64,000 nucleotides of DNA from an uncultured Clostridia bacterium (GCA_944384195.1 CALWSK010000004.1:98918-162917); one strand, 5' to 3'; positions 1 to 8,757 are shown, numbered from the stretch's first letter. A program made the numbers and translations. The notes: generated from the letters alone by a model not told the origin.

Positions 1-50
1 AAGATATTACTTGAGATGAAACATTTTGTAATCATCACAGGTAATATCTT
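1..50. repeat. 50-bp imperfect palindrome / long hairpin
   Basis: The first and last ten bases (AAGATATTAC and GTAATATCTT) are exact reverse complements. The inner segments TGAGATGA and TCATCACA continue the stem with one mismatch, and a T-G wobble joins the two blocks, giving about 19 paired positions per arm around a 12-nt loop. It lies 38 bp downstream of the tatD stop, so it could be that operon's terminator, but no clear U-tract follows within the window. A small palindromic repeat element is the alternative. The window starts exactly at its edge, so the element may extend further. Confidence 0.6.
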
Positions 51-88
51 AACATATTTGTAACAATTATGCAACAAGTTTATATCGT

Positions 89-850
89 TTAATTTATACA
101 AAAAAAGTTTTTAGCTATGTTAAATGTTGTTTTTTCTACAATTTCCTTGTCTATGCTCTTTATTTCTGCGATTTTCTCAACCACATAACGCAAATTTTGG
201 GAATTATTTCTTGTTCCACGATGAGGTACTGGTGTTAAATATGGAGCATCTGTTTCTATTAAAATATATTCTAAAGGTATATTTTCTACTACATTTACAA
301 GGGTTTTAGCATTTTTAAAAGTTATTACTCCTCCAACACCAATATAAAATCCAAGATTTATATATTCTTTTGCTACTTCAAGGCTACCAGAAAAGGCGTG
401 AACAACACCTTTTCTTACCTTGCTAGCTTTTATTATATCTAGAGTGTCTTTTGTTGCTTCTCTAGAATGAATTATTACAGGTTTTGTAATATTTTCGCAA
501 ATTTTTAACTGATTTTTAAAGACTTCTTTTTGGACTTCTCTATCTGATAAATCATAATAATAATCAAGTCCTATTTCTCCAAGAGCAACAACCTTATCTT
601 GTTTTAATAAATTTTCTAAAGTTTGATAGTCTTCTTGCTTTACATTTTTTGCTTCGTGTGGATGGACGCCAACAGAGGCATAAACAAAAGGATATTTATC
701 GGCAAGTTCTAAACTAGCAAAAGACGATTTTATATCTACTCCTATATTTACTATATATCCAACATTATTTTTATTTAGATCTTTCAGTAGAGCATCTCTG
801 TCCTCATCATACTGTTTATCATCATAATGAGCGTGTGTATCAAAATACAT
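89..850 (-). CDS. tatD: TatD family metal-dependent hydrolase / DNase
   Basis: The 253-aa cytosolic protein has the full set of TatD metal ligands of a TIM-barrel amidohydrolase: DTHAHYDD at the N-terminus (His6, His8), GEIGLDYYYD (Glu92), PVIIHSREA (His128), VVHAFSGS (His151) and ETDAPYLTP (Asp201). Members of this family are Mg-dependent 3'-5' exonucleases or phosphodiesterases acting on DNA/RNA ends. The length is normal for the family. The start codon overlaps the metG stop by one base (TAATG), so translation is probably coupled; metG-tatD is a common pairing in Firmicutes. The exact substrate cannot be read from the sequence. Confidence 0.95.
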   Translation of the reverse strand: MYFDTHAHYDDKQYDEDRDALLKDLNKNNVGYIVNIGVDIKSSFASLELADKYPFVYASVGVHPHEAKNVKQEDYQTLENLLKQDKVVALGEIGLDYYYDLSDREVQKEVFKNQLKICENITKPVIIHSREATKDTLDIIKASKVRKGVVHAFSGSLEVAKEYINLGFYIGVGGVITFKNAKTLVNVVENIPLEYILIETDAPYLTPVPHRGTRNNSQNLRYVVEKIAEIKSIDKEIVEKTTFNIAKNFFCIN

Positions 851-2823
851 TATTTTACCTCCGCTCCATCTTCTATTATGTCATCATTATCATCTACAGT
901 TATAAGTTTTAAATTATTTTTATCATCACTTGCGGCAAGTATCATACCTTCTGATAATTCTCCGCAAAGTTTAGCAGGTTTTAGATTTGTAAGCACAACA
1001 ACCTTTTTGCCTATCATTTCTTCTGTACTATAGTGATTTGCTATACCAGATACGATTTGTAATACTTTATCGCCTACTTTAACTTTAGATTTTAATAATT
1101 TATTAGATTTTTTAATTTTTTCACATTCTAACACTTTACCCATTTTAAAATCCATTTTCAAAAAGTCTTCAAAGCCTATTTCTTCTTTACATTCTACATC
1201 TTTTTTTGTTTCTTCTTTTTGGTTATTTTCTTTAGCTTTGTTGATATTTTCTTGCTTTATATCTTCAAGTTCTTGTAGCTCTTTTTCTATATCTATTCTT
1301 GGGAAGATAGCATCTTCTTTTAATACTTTTACATCTTTATTCATTTTACCAAATTCATTAGCACTATCCCAAGTTTTAAGAGAAGCATCTTCTATACAAA
1401 GTTGTCTAAATATAGAATTTGCCGTATTTGGCATAGCAGGAGATATAAGGATAGCACAAATTCTAAGTCCTTCTGCTAAAACGTACATAATATTAGCTAA
1501 TAAATCTTTTTGAGAATCATCTTTTGCAAGAACCCAAGGAGAAGTTTCATCTATATATTTATTTAATCTTCTTACTAAGTTCCAAACTTCATTAAGAGCA
1601 TTACTAAATTGCATTTTGTCCATATATTTTTCTGTATCTATCACTACATTTTTAGTAAACTCTATTATTTCGGAAACATTAGGAGCTTCTTTTTGAGTAA
1701 GTGGAAGTTTATCTCCAAAATATTTTTGAACCATACCAACAGTTCTAGATACTAAGTTTCCAAGGTCATTAGCAAGGTCAAAATTGATACGTTCTATAAG
1801 AGCCTTGTTAGTAAAGTTTCCGTCTTGTCCAAAAGCCACTTCTCTAAGTAAAAAATATCTTATAGCATCTACTCCATATCTATCTATAAGGAGTTTAGGG
1901 TCTACTACATTACCTTTAGATTTACTCATTTTGCTTCCATCTATTATAAGCCAGCCGTGTCCAAAAATTTGTTTTGGTAAAGGTAAATCAAGAGCCATAA
2001 GCATAGCAGGCCATATTATAGTATGAAATCTTACTATTTCCTTACCTACAACGTGAACATCTGCAGGCCAATATTTTTTAAAATCGCTATCATCATCAGA
2101 GCCATATCCAAGAGCAGTTATATAATTTGAAAGAGCATCTATCCATACATAAACTACGTGTCCTTCATCAAATGTAACAGGTATACCCCATTTAAAAGAA
2201 GTTCTAGATACACATAAATCTTCAAGCCCTGGTTTTAAAAAGTTGTTTATCATTTCATTTTTTCTAGAGGCAGGGCTTATGAAGTCTTCGTTTTCTTCTA
2301 TATGTTTTATAAGAGCATCTTGATATTTGCTAAGTCTAAAGAAATAACTTTCTTCTTTTACATTATGAACTTCTCTTCCACAATCTGGACACTTTCCATC
2401 TTTAAGTTGGCTTTCTGTAAAAAATGTTTCACAAGGTGTGCAGTAAAGTCCTTCATAGTGTCCTTTATAGATATCTCCCTTATCATAAAGAGCTTTAAAT
2501 ATTTTTTGAACTGCTTTAACGTGTTTTTCATCAGTAGTTCTTATATAGTAGTCATAGTTTATATCTAATAGTTTCCATAGTTCTTTCATATGCTCTGTTA
2601 TATGGTCTACATATTCTTTAGGGGATATGCCTTTTTGCTTTGCTGCTTCTTCTATTTTCTGGCCGTGTTCATCAGAACCAGTTAAAAATTTTACATCATA
2701 TCCACGAAGCTTTTTATATCTTGCCATAGTATCGGCAGCTATTGTACAGTAAGAATGTCCAATATGAAGATAGTTATTTGTATAGTATATAGGTGTTGTT
2801 ATATAAAATTTTTCTTTTTCCAT
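850..2823 (-). CDS. metG: Methionine--tRNA ligase
   Basis: Class I methionyl-tRNA synthetase of 657 aa that charges tRNA-Met in the cytosol. Visible landmarks are HIGH (residues 20-23), a single CxxC...CxxC zinc knuckle (Cys128, Cys131, Cys145, Cys148) and KMSKS (298-302). A C-terminal EMAP/Trbp111-like tRNA-binding domain follows from about residue 550, with the stretches FKMGKVLECEKI and LKVGDKVLQIVSGI-like blocks. A Lys/Glu-rich linker (about 515-550) separates it from the anticodon-binding domain. It is the first gene of a minus-strand pair with tatD. No T-box is visible in its 5' region, unlike serS and ileS in the same window. Confidence 0.98.
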   Translation of the reverse strand: MEKEKFYITTPIYYTNNYLHIGHSYCTIAADTMARYKKLRGYDVKFLTGSDEHGQKIEEAAKQKGISPKEYVDHITEHMKELWKLLDINYDYYIRTTDEKHVKAVQKIFKALYDKGDIYKGHYEGLYCTPCETFFTESQLKDGKCPDCGREVHNVKEESYFFRLSKYQDALIKHIEENEDFISPASRKNEMINNFLKPGLEDLCVSRTSFKWGIPVTFDEGHVVYVWIDALSNYITALGYGSDDDSDFKKYWPADVHVVGKEIVRFHTIIWPAMLMALDLPLPKQIFGHGWLIIDGSKMSKSKGNVVDPKLLIDRYGVDAIRYFLLREVAFGQDGNFTNKALIERINFDLANDLGNLVSRTVGMVQKYFGDKLPLTQKEAPNVSEIIEFTKNVVIDTEKYMDKMQFSNALNEVWNLVRRLNKYIDETSPWVLAKDDSQKDLLANIMYVLAEGLRICAILISPAMPNTANSIFRQLCIEDASLKTWDSANEFGKMNKDVKVLKEDAIFPRIDIEKELQELEDIKQENINKAKENNQKEETKKDVECKEEIGFEDFLKMDFKMGKVLECEKIKKSNKLLKSKVKVGDKVLQIVSGIANHYSTEEMIGKKVVVLTNLKPAKLCGELSEGMILAASDDKNNLKLITVDDNDDIIEDGAEVK

Positions 2824-3009
2824 AGTATCAATCCTTTATATATATTTTTTTATTTAATAATTATATATTATTTTTTTCCAAAAATCAAAATAAAAACTAT
2901 AAAAAAGTATATTATTAATATTAACTTTTATTTTTATATATTATTTATTAGAAAGTATTAAATAATATATATTTATAATAAAATATTAATTAATACGATA
3001 ATTAATTTA

Positions 3010-3038
3010 TTGACATTGTTAAATTAATGTTCTATATT
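3010..3038 (+). promoter_or_regulatory. Sigma-A-type promoter of the nicotinamidase operon
   Basis: A perfect TTGACA (3010-3015) is followed after 17 bp by TATATT (3033-3038). The predicted start lies about 45 bp upstream of the strong GGAGG site of the isochorismatase-family gene. The 267-bp divergent region (2824-3090) must also hold the metG promoter on the other strand, which I could not place with confidence. Confidence 0.75.
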
Positions 3039-3090
3039 AATTTTAGTATTAAAAATAAAATATAAATAATGTTTTTATAGGGAGGAAAAT

Positions 3091-3633
3091 ATGAAAGAAG
3101 CTCTTATAATTATAGATTATCAATATGATTTTGTAGCAGAAGATGGATTATTAACTGTAGGTCAAAACGCAAGAGATATAGAGGATAATATTTATAGCTT
3201 AGCTCTTGGGTGTTTAGATAAAAATAAAGATATAATATTTACATTAGATAGTCATAACAGAGAAAACTGGGATAATCATCCAGAAAGTAAAAGTTTTAAT
3301 ATACATTGTGAAAAAGGAACTAAGGGTCAAGAACCTTATGGAAAATTAAATGATATCAAAGAAAAGTGCATAATAATAGAAAAGAAAGGATATTGTATAG
3401 ATACTAATGATTTAGATGATATTGTGAATAAATATGATGATATTATTCTTTGTGGGGTAGTAACTGATATTTGTGTGTTACAAACGGCTATAGCTCTTTA
3501 TAATGCTTATGTAAATAAAAATAAAAAAGTAAAATTAAAATTAAAAAAATCTGCTTGTGCCTCTTTTGATAATGATAAACATAATTTTTCAATAGACTAT
3601 ATGAAAAATATTTTAGGTATGGAGATAATTTAG
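3091..3633 (+). CDS. pncA: Isochorismatase-family cysteine hydrolase, probable nicotinamidase
   Basis: This 180-aa protein has the alpha/beta fold and Asp-Lys-Cys triad of the isochorismatase/nicotinamidase superfamily: Asp9 in IIIDYQYDF, Lys98 or Lys99 in IIEKKGY, and Cys128 in VVTDICVLQTA. Asp53 and His55 (TLDSH) match the metal-binding region of PncA enzymes. The likely reaction is nicotinamide to nicotinate plus ammonia in NAD salvage. The VTDICV signature favours PncA over isochorismatase, but closely related amidases cannot be excluded. A GGAGG site sits 7 bp before the ATG. The alpha/beta hydrolase gene follows after only 3 bp. Confidence 0.85.
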   Translation: MKEALIIIDYQYDFVAEDGLLTVGQNARDIEDNIYSLALGCLDKNKDIIFTLDSHNRENWDNHPESKSFNIHCEKGTKGQEPYGKLNDIKEKCIIIEKKGYCIDTNDLDDIVNKYDDIILCGVVTDICVLQTAIALYNAYVNKNKKVKLKLKKSACASFDNDKHNFSIDYMKNILGMEII

Positions 3634-3636
3634 AGT

Positions 3637-4347
3637 ATGTCTAAAAATTTAAAACGAATTATTCTTATAGTTTTAAGCGTTATAATAGTTTTATTTAGTG
3701 TAGCTATAGCAGGAATATATATATATTCTTTAGATTATTATAAAGCAGATGATATTGCAAATAGTTTATTAAATTTAGAAAATATAAAACAAGAAGATGA
3801 TATAATAAGTATATCTTCAGATAATTCTGATATAGGTATAATTTTTTATCCAGGAGCAAAAGTAGAATATATTTCATATCTTCCTATTTTAGAAAAATTA
3901 TCACAAAATGGATATAACTGCTTTTTACCAAAGATGCCTTTAAATTTCGCTTTTCTAGGTAAAAATATTGCAGATAATATTATAAACGATAATCCCCAGA
4001 TAAAAACTTGGTATATGGCTGGACATTCTCTTGGTGGAGCTATAGCAAGTGGCTATACTGCGGATAATCTTGATAAGATAGAAGGGCTTATTTTATTAGG
4101 TGCGTACATATATAAAGATGTTCCTTATGATAAAGCTATCGTTATATATGGTTCTAATGATTTAATACTTGATAAAACTAAATTATATGGAAGAGAAAAT
4201 GAAATAGAGCTAGATGGGGGAAATCACGCAATGTTTGGCAATTATGGAGAGCAAAAAGGTGACGGTAAAGCAGAAATATCAAGAGAAGAGCAACAACAAA
4301 AAACTATATACTTAATAGATGATTTTATAAAACAAAATAATTTTTAA
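3637..4347 (+). CDS. Membrane-anchored alpha/beta hydrolase
   Basis: A 236-aa protein with one hydrophobic N-terminal segment (about residues 7-30), so probably anchored with the catalytic domain outside. The nucleophile elbow GHSLGG places Ser131. Asp175 in YGSNDLILD and His197 in DGGNHAMFG complete a plausible triad. The block IIFYPGAKVEY forms the oxyanion-side strand. The sequence resembles the alpha/beta hydrolase_5 group of small serine hydrolases. The substrate is unknown. It is co-transcribed with the upstream nicotinamidase-like gene (3-bp gap) and closed by a strong terminator. Confidence 0.85.
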   Translation: MSKNLKRIILIVLSVIIVLFSVAIAGIYIYSLDYYKADDIANSLLNLENIKQEDDIISISSDNSDIGIIFYPGAKVEYISYLPILEKLSQNGYNCFLPKMPLNFAFLGKNIADNIINDNPQIKTWYMAGHSLGGAIASGYTADNLDKIEGLILLGAYIYKDVPYDKAIVIYGSNDLILDKTKLYGRENEIELDGGNHAMFGNYGEQKGDGKAEISREEQQQKTIYLIDDFIKQNNF

Positions 4348-4353
4348 ATATTT

Positions 4354-4392
4354 AAAAACCATATTGAAATTTTTCAATATGGTTTTTATTTT
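4354..4392 (+). terminator. Intrinsic terminator after the alpha/beta hydrolase gene
   Basis: AAACCATATTGAAA (4356-4369) pairs with TTTCAATATGGTTT (4372-4385) around a 2-nt spacer, followed by a T-rich run. It ends the pncA-hydrolase operon. Confidence 0.9.
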
Positions 4393-4691
4393 TATAGCCG
4401 ATAATATAGATAATGGTTATTATAATATTTTAGAGAGAAAATCAATATTTATAATTTAATTTTTATATTTTAAATCACCTCCTAAAGTTTTATAATACAT
4501 ATTATTCAAAACTTATAATAATGTGCCAAGCTTTAGAATTAAAATATTAAAAATAATATATAATATATAAATATAAAATATATAGGATATTATAATTTTA
4601 AAAATCTATCTTTATATATGATAAATATTGTGGTATAATAAAAATAATTGATAAAAATTGGAATATAAAATAGAATTAATGGAGGAAAATT
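4393..4691. other. AT-rich intergenic region with promoter of the SCP2-fusion operon
   Basis: No convincing gene is present. It contains a short inverted repeat (CTAAAG ... CTTTAG, about 4484-4536). On the minus strand an AGGAGGTG-like sequence near 4478-4485 is not followed by any usable ORF. The 3' part holds the promoter annotated separately. Confidence 0.5.
4611..4639 (+). promoter_or_regulatory. Extended -10 promoter of the SCP2/dapF operon
   Basis: TGGTATAAT (-10 at 4634-4639 with an upstream TG) lies 17 bp after a weak -35 TTTATA (4611-4616). The start codon of the next gene is about 50 bp downstream, after a GGAGG site. Confidence 0.6.
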
Positions 4692-6020
4692 ATGCAAGCA
4701 GTTTGTATATATACAGGAGTTTCTCCTTTTGAACAAAACTTAGACTATATTTTTTCAATCTTTAAAAACACTTTAAACGAACTTGGTGTTACAGTAGATA
4801 TGATAGATTTGCCAAAGCTTGAAATAGACTATTTTGATGGAACAAAGCATCCTATAATGGAAACTATTTTTACACACATACAAAAATCTCAAGGAGTAAT
4901 ATTTGCGACAACTGCCCAAAGATTTTCTATAAATGGTTGTATGCAAACTTTTCTTGAACACTTAGATTATAATATATATGGAGAAGTTTTGTCTGATAAG
5001 CCTTGTATGAATATTATTACTTCTTTAGATAATAGCGAGTATCTTGCAGGTTCATATATGAATACTCTTATAAATAGCCTTGGAGGATTTGTTCTTAATA
5101 ATATGACAATATCTAAAGAATATCTAATGGATATAAAAAATTCCGAAGAAATAAAACAAATGATAGAAAGATATGCTGAAGATTTTTACCGCAGTTTAAA
5201 GCAAAATAGAAAATTTTTTATATCAAGACCTTTTAAAAATTCTGCTATGACAAAGGCAAAGCAAGAAGAAAAGAAGACATATGATATACAAGATATAATA
5301 AAGCAAGATACTATTATGCAAAATCAGCAACAGCAGATGCAAAATCAAGCACCACAAGCTCAAATGCAAAATGAAAAACAAGTGAGAAGTCTTACAGGGT
5401 CTCAAGTTGCTAATTTGTATAAAAAAGAGGTGGAAAACTCTAACCAAAACTATATTAAAGAACCTAATGTTGATAATATAGTTCAAAATGTTTATAACAA
5501 AAATCAAAATAATATAAATGGTATTTTACAGACTATGAATTCTAATGAGCTTGTGAATAAATATAATAATCAAAGCAAACAAAATTTAAATACAAATGTA
5601 AATAATTTTAATAATTCACAACAAAATGATATAAATAATATTACAAAAATGATATCTAAAGGTTATGAAAATCAAGAGCAAAATATATCGCCTAGCATAA
5701 ATTCTTTAAAACAAAGAACACAAAGCCTATATCATTACTTCCAACCACAACTAGCTACTGGTATAAACGTAGTTATTCAGCTTAATATATCGGGAAAAGA
5801 AATATTTAATGGCTTTTTGACTATTATAAATGGAGAATGCACATATACAGATGGTTTTAGTCCATCTGCTGATGTTACTATTATTTCTGATAGCATAGTA
5901 TGGCAAGAAGTTTTAGAAGGAAGATGTACATTACAAAAAGCCTTTATGCTTGGAAGACTTAAAGTAAAAGGAAACTTTGTTATAATAAGTAAATTTGAAC
6001 AATTTTTTAAAATAATATAA
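4692..6020 (+). CDS. Flavodoxin-like / SCP2 sterol-carrier fusion protein
   Basis: The 442-aa protein has three parts. Residues 1-170 look like the flavodoxin/NADPH-dependent FMN reductase fold (AVCIYTGVS start, VIFATTAQRFS, then a second Rossmann half). Residues about 175-345 form a low-complexity linker very rich in Gln and Asn. The C-terminal ~90 residues match an SCP2 lipid-binding domain, with GEFxxxx-type strands, SADVTIISDS, a conserved Trp, GRCTLQKAFMLGRLKVKGN and a final helix. No signal peptide is seen. SCP2 domains bind hydrophobic ligands, so the fusion may couple redox and lipid handling, but the biochemical role is unknown. It heads an operon with dapF, 12 bp downstream. Confidence 0.75.
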   Translation: MQAVCIYTGVSPFEQNLDYIFSIFKNTLNELGVTVDMIDLPKLEIDYFDGTKHPIMETIFTHIQKSQGVIFATTAQRFSINGCMQTFLEHLDYNIYGEVLSDKPCMNIITSLDNSEYLAGSYMNTLINSLGGFVLNNMTISKEYLMDIKNSEEIKQMIERYAEDFYRSLKQNRKFFISRPFKNSAMTKAKQEEKKTYDIQDIIKQDTIMQNQQQQMQNQAPQAQMQNEKQVRSLTGSQVANLYKKEVENSNQNYIKEPNVDNIVQNVYNKNQNNINGILQTMNSNELVNKYNNQSKQNLNTNVNNFNNSQQNDINNITKMISKGYENQEQNISPSINSLKQRTQSLYHYFQPQLATGINVVIQLNISGKEIFNGFLTIINGECTYTDGFSPSADVTIISDSIVWQEVLEGRCTLQKAFMLGRLKVKGNFVIISKFEQFFKII

Positions 6021-6032
6021 GGAGGGGTAGCT

Positions 6033-6869
6033 ATGAAGTTTACAAAAATGCAAGGTTGTGGAAATGACTATGTTTATATAGATTGTTTTACACAAAATAT
6101 AGAAAATCCACAAGATTTAGCTATAAAAATGAGTAATAGAAACTTTGGTGTTGGTTCTGATGGTCTTATCCTTGTTATGCCTTCTGATGTAGCAGATTGT
6201 AGAATGAGAATGTTTAATAGTGATGGTTCTGAATCTGAAATGTGTGGTAATGGGATAAGATGTGTTGGAAAATTTGTTTATGATAAGGGGATATGTCAAA
6301 AAGATGAGATAACAGTAGAAACTCTTGCCGGCATAAAAACATTATATTTTACAAAAGACGAAAACAATAATGTTTCTATGGTTAAAGTAAATATGGGAGA
6401 GCCTATTTTTAGTCCAGAGCTTATACCGGTTATATCAGAAGAAAATCCAGTAAAAAATTTAAAGCTTAAGGCTTTTGATAAAGAATTCACTTTTACTTGT
6501 GTTTCTATGGGTAATCCACATGCAGTAGCATTTATAGAAAATTTAGATGATTTTGATATAGATAAATATGGAAAAGAATTAGAGAGTAATAAGGCTTTTC
6601 CAAAGCGTGCAAATATAGAATTTGTAGAAGTTTTAGATAAAAATCATCTTAAGATGCGTGTATATGAAAGAGGAAGCGGAGAAACTTTAGCTTGTGGCAC
6701 GGGGACTTGTGCTAGTGTTGTAGCCTCTTTTTTAAATGATAAAAGCAATAGAGAAAATGTAAAAGTAGATTTATTAGGAGGCAGTTTATATATATCTTGG
6801 GATACTGATAATAATGTATATATGACAGGTCCAGCAAAGTTTGTATTTGAAGGGGAATGGTTATTATAA
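6033..6869 (+). CDS. dapF: Diaminopimelate epimerase
   Basis: This 278-aa cytosolic enzyme converts LL- to meso-diaminopimelate for lysine and peptidoglycan synthesis. Both catalytic cysteines are in their canonical motifs, MCGNGIRC (Cys71) and ACGTGTC (Cys221). The N-terminal KMQGCGNDYVYID block is typical. Length is normal. A GGAGGGG site lies 6 bp before the ATG. The next gene overlaps its 3' end by 13 bp, so the two are probably translationally coupled. Confidence 0.97.
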   Translation: MKFTKMQGCGNDYVYIDCFTQNIENPQDLAIKMSNRNFGVGSDGLILVMPSDVADCRMRMFNSDGSESEMCGNGIRCVGKFVYDKGICQKDEITVETLAGIKTLYFTKDENNNVSMVKVNMGEPIFSPELIPVISEENPVKNLKLKAFDKEFTFTCVSMGNPHAVAFIENLDDFDIDKYGKELESNKAFPKRANIEFVEVLDKNHLKMRVYERGSGETLACGTGTCASVVASFLNDKSNRENVKVDLLGGSLYISWDTDNNVYMTGPAKFVFEGEWLL

Positions 6870-7357
6870 CACTAAATGAAAAAATTTTTAAATTTATTTT
6901 TTCTATAGGATGTAGATATAAAAAAACTACTGTTTTTATAACAAATTTTTCTTGTTATACATTTTTTGTCTTATACGCTTTAGGGTTTATATATATCTTG
7001 TTTTATAAACAGATGCTTTTAAAAAGATATATATTTTATCCTTTTATAACTATATTAATAGCAAAAATGCTTAGAAAAATTATAAAATCTAAAAGACCTT
7101 TTGAGGCTATGCCTATAAAAAGTCTTATAAAACATAAAGGTGGAAACTCTATGCCTAGTAATCATTCTGCTAGTGCTATGGTTTTAAGTTTTGCTTTATC
7201 TGCTGTATTTCCAAGATTTTCTTTTTTATTTTTTTTATTAGCTATAATAACAGGGATTAGCAGAGTTATGGCAGGAGTACACTATCCCTTAGATATTATT
7301 TTTGGGTTTTTTATAGGAAGTATTTTTGGAATGCTAGGGTTTTTTAGCTTTTTTTAA
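6857..7357 (+). CDS. PAP2-family membrane phosphatase
   Basis: A 166-aa membrane protein with 4-5 hydrophobic segments and the three phosphatase motifs of the PAP2 superfamily: a KxxxxxRP-type motif near residues 74-81, PSNH (100-103) and SRVMAGVHYPLD (135-146). Such enzymes dephosphorylate lipid phosphates, for example undecaprenyl pyrophosphate or phosphatidylglycerophosphate, at the outer face of the membrane. The start is uncertain: the ATG at 6857 has AGGGG only one base upstream. The next in-frame ATG is too far in, so the listed start is kept. Placement between dapF and a sigma factor suggests an envelope role. Confidence 0.85.
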   Translation: MVIITLNEKIFKFIFSIGCRYKKTTVFITNFSCYTFFVLYALGFIYILFYKQMLLKRYIFYPFITILIAKMLRKIIKSKRPFEAMPIKSLIKHKGGNSMPSNHSASAMVLSFALSAVFPRFSFLFFLLAIITGISRVMAGVHYPLDIIFGFFIGSIFGMLGFFSFF

Positions 7358-7367
7358 AGAGGTTTTT

Positions 7368-7922
7368 ATGGATATAGAAATTATAAATGAAATATTAAAA
7401 GGTAATACAAATGCGTTTGAGCTTCTTATAGATAAATATGAAAAAATGGTTTATAATTTAGCCTTTAGAATGTTAAATAACACTTTAGACGCCGAAGATA
7501 TAACTCAAGATGTTTTTATTAAGCTTTATAAAAATATTGAAAAATGTAGTGGGAAACAAAGTATTAAAACTTGGGTTTATACAATAGCATATAATAGTTG
7601 TATAGATGAGCTTAGGAAGAAAAAAGGTAAAAATTATATTTCTTTAGATAAAAATATTGAAGGAGAAGATAAAAGCTTTTCTTTAGAAATTCCATCTAAA
7701 GATTTAAGCCCGGAAGAAGCTGTTTTACAAAAAGAAAATATAAATGAAATAGAAAAAGCTCTTTTAATGATAAATGAACAACAAAGAGCGCTTATATATT
7801 TAAGAGACATAAAAGGACTTAGCTATGTGGATATAGGAGCTATAACAGGGCTAACGTTGGGGACTGTAAAATCTAGGTTAAATAGAGCAAGGACTGCTCT
7901 AAGAAAAGTTATAAAATTTTAG
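7368..7922 (+). CDS. ECF-type RNA polymerase sigma factor
   Basis: A 184-aa sigma-70 family protein with region 2 (YEKMVYNLAFRMLNN, DAEDITQDVFIKLY, KTWVYTIAYNSCID) and region 4 (INEQQRALIYLRD, YVDIGAITGLTLGTVKSRLNRAR) separated by a charged linker. It lacks regions 1 and 3, as expected for the extracytoplasmic-function class of the SigW/RpoE type. It begins 10 bp after the PAP2 gene and is followed by a zinc-finger anti-sigma factor. The pair is therefore probably activated by release from the membrane anti-sigma factor. I saw no ECF-type promoter directly upstream; expression seems to come from the dapF operon. Confidence 0.93.
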   Translation: MDIEIINEILKGNTNAFELLIDKYEKMVYNLAFRMLNNTLDAEDITQDVFIKLYKNIEKCSGKQSIKTWVYTIAYNSCIDELRKKKGKNYISLDKNIEGEDKSFSLEIPSKDLSPEEAVLQKENINEIEKALLMINEQQRALIYLRDIKGLSYVDIGAITGLTLGTVKSRLNRARTALRKVIKF

Positions 7923-7988
7923 CTAGTTATGGAACAAAATATGTTTTTAAACGTTTAAATTTATATCTTAGTTTAAAGGAGGTAGACT

Positions 7989-8720
7989 ATGAAATGTGAA
8001 GAGGCTTGCGATAAGATGATAGATTATATAGATCAACAGCTACCACAAGAAGAGCTAAAACCGTTTGAAGAACATATGAAAAATTGTGCTACTTGTCAAG
8101 AAGAATTTGAAAATTTAGAAAAACTTATAATAAAATTAAAAAACATAAAAGATTTAAATCCAAGCGATAATTTAAAGCGTAGGATATTATCTAATATAGA
8201 AACTTTAGATAATAAAAAGAATAAAATTATAAAAGTAAATTTTTATAAAAAATATTTATATATAGCATCTAGTATTTTTGTATTATTTTCTTGTGTGTAT
8301 CTTTTTAAATATAACCAAAATAGCGATATAACTATTAGTATTGAAGAAATGAATACAACTTATAGTGATAATATCCCAAAACTTAGAGATGCAAGAGAAG
8401 CTATAATAAAGGAAAATTACACATATAGTAAAAATATTACAAAAGATATGAAAACTAAAATTTTTAGACATGATTTTGTTATGCTCCAAGATAATATATG
8501 TAGTATTTATTTTGAAAATACGGGTTTGTCAGATGTTGTTATAAGAATAGAAGATATAGATGGAAATATAAATAATTCTATTTCTATTTTACCAAAGACT
8601 TCAAATACTTTTAGTTTTAAGTCATCTCAACAACAAAAAGAACAAATATATAGTGTTATTTTAGAATGTAAAGATAAAAGTTTATCTGGTAATTTAAAAA
8701 TAGAAACAAAAATCCAATAA
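7989..8720 (+). CDS. Zinc-finger (zf-HC2) membrane anti-sigma factor
   Basis: A 243-aa single-pass membrane protein. The N-terminal cytoplasmic domain carries the ZAS pattern His29-x3-Cys33-x2-Cys36 (HMKNCATC). A hydrophobic segment lies at about residues 84-102. The remaining ~140 residues form an extracytoplasmic domain that I do not recognise, with beta-rich text such as FVMLQDNICSIYFENTG. By family knowledge the ZAS domain holds the ECF sigma factor encoded 66 bp upstream. AGGAGG precedes the start, and the stop lies inside the terminator stem. Confidence 0.85.
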   Translation: MKCEEACDKMIDYIDQQLPQEELKPFEEHMKNCATCQEEFENLEKLIIKLKNIKDLNPSDNLKRRILSNIETLDNKKNKIIKVNFYKKYLYIASSIFVLFSCVYLFKYNQNSDITISIEEMNTTYSDNIPKLRDAREAIIKENYTYSKNITKDMKTKIFRHDFVMLQDNICSIYFENTGLSDVVIRIEDIDGNINNSISILPKTSNTFSFKSSQQQKEQIYSVILECKDKSLSGNLKIETKIQ

Positions 8721-8757
8721 TTTTTAATTTATATTAAGATTTTTGGATTTTTTTAAT
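8708..8757 (+). terminator. Intrinsic terminator overlapping the anti-sigma stop
   Basis: AAAAATCCAA (8708-8717) pairs with TTGGATTTTT (8743-8752), with a long AT loop and a following T-run. It ends the dapF-sigma operon just before the tRNA-Leu promoter. Confidence 0.65.

Noticed and set aside
2824..3009. T-box in front of metG
   Set aside because: No GGTGGNACC-type core or terminator hairpin was found in the 5' region on the minus strand.
4470..4545. Minus-strand AGGAGGTG-like ribosome site with possible promoter-like TTGGCA upstream
   Set aside because: No start codon lies at a usable distance and the only downstream TTG frame is 17 codons with a 33-nt gap, so no gene is supported.
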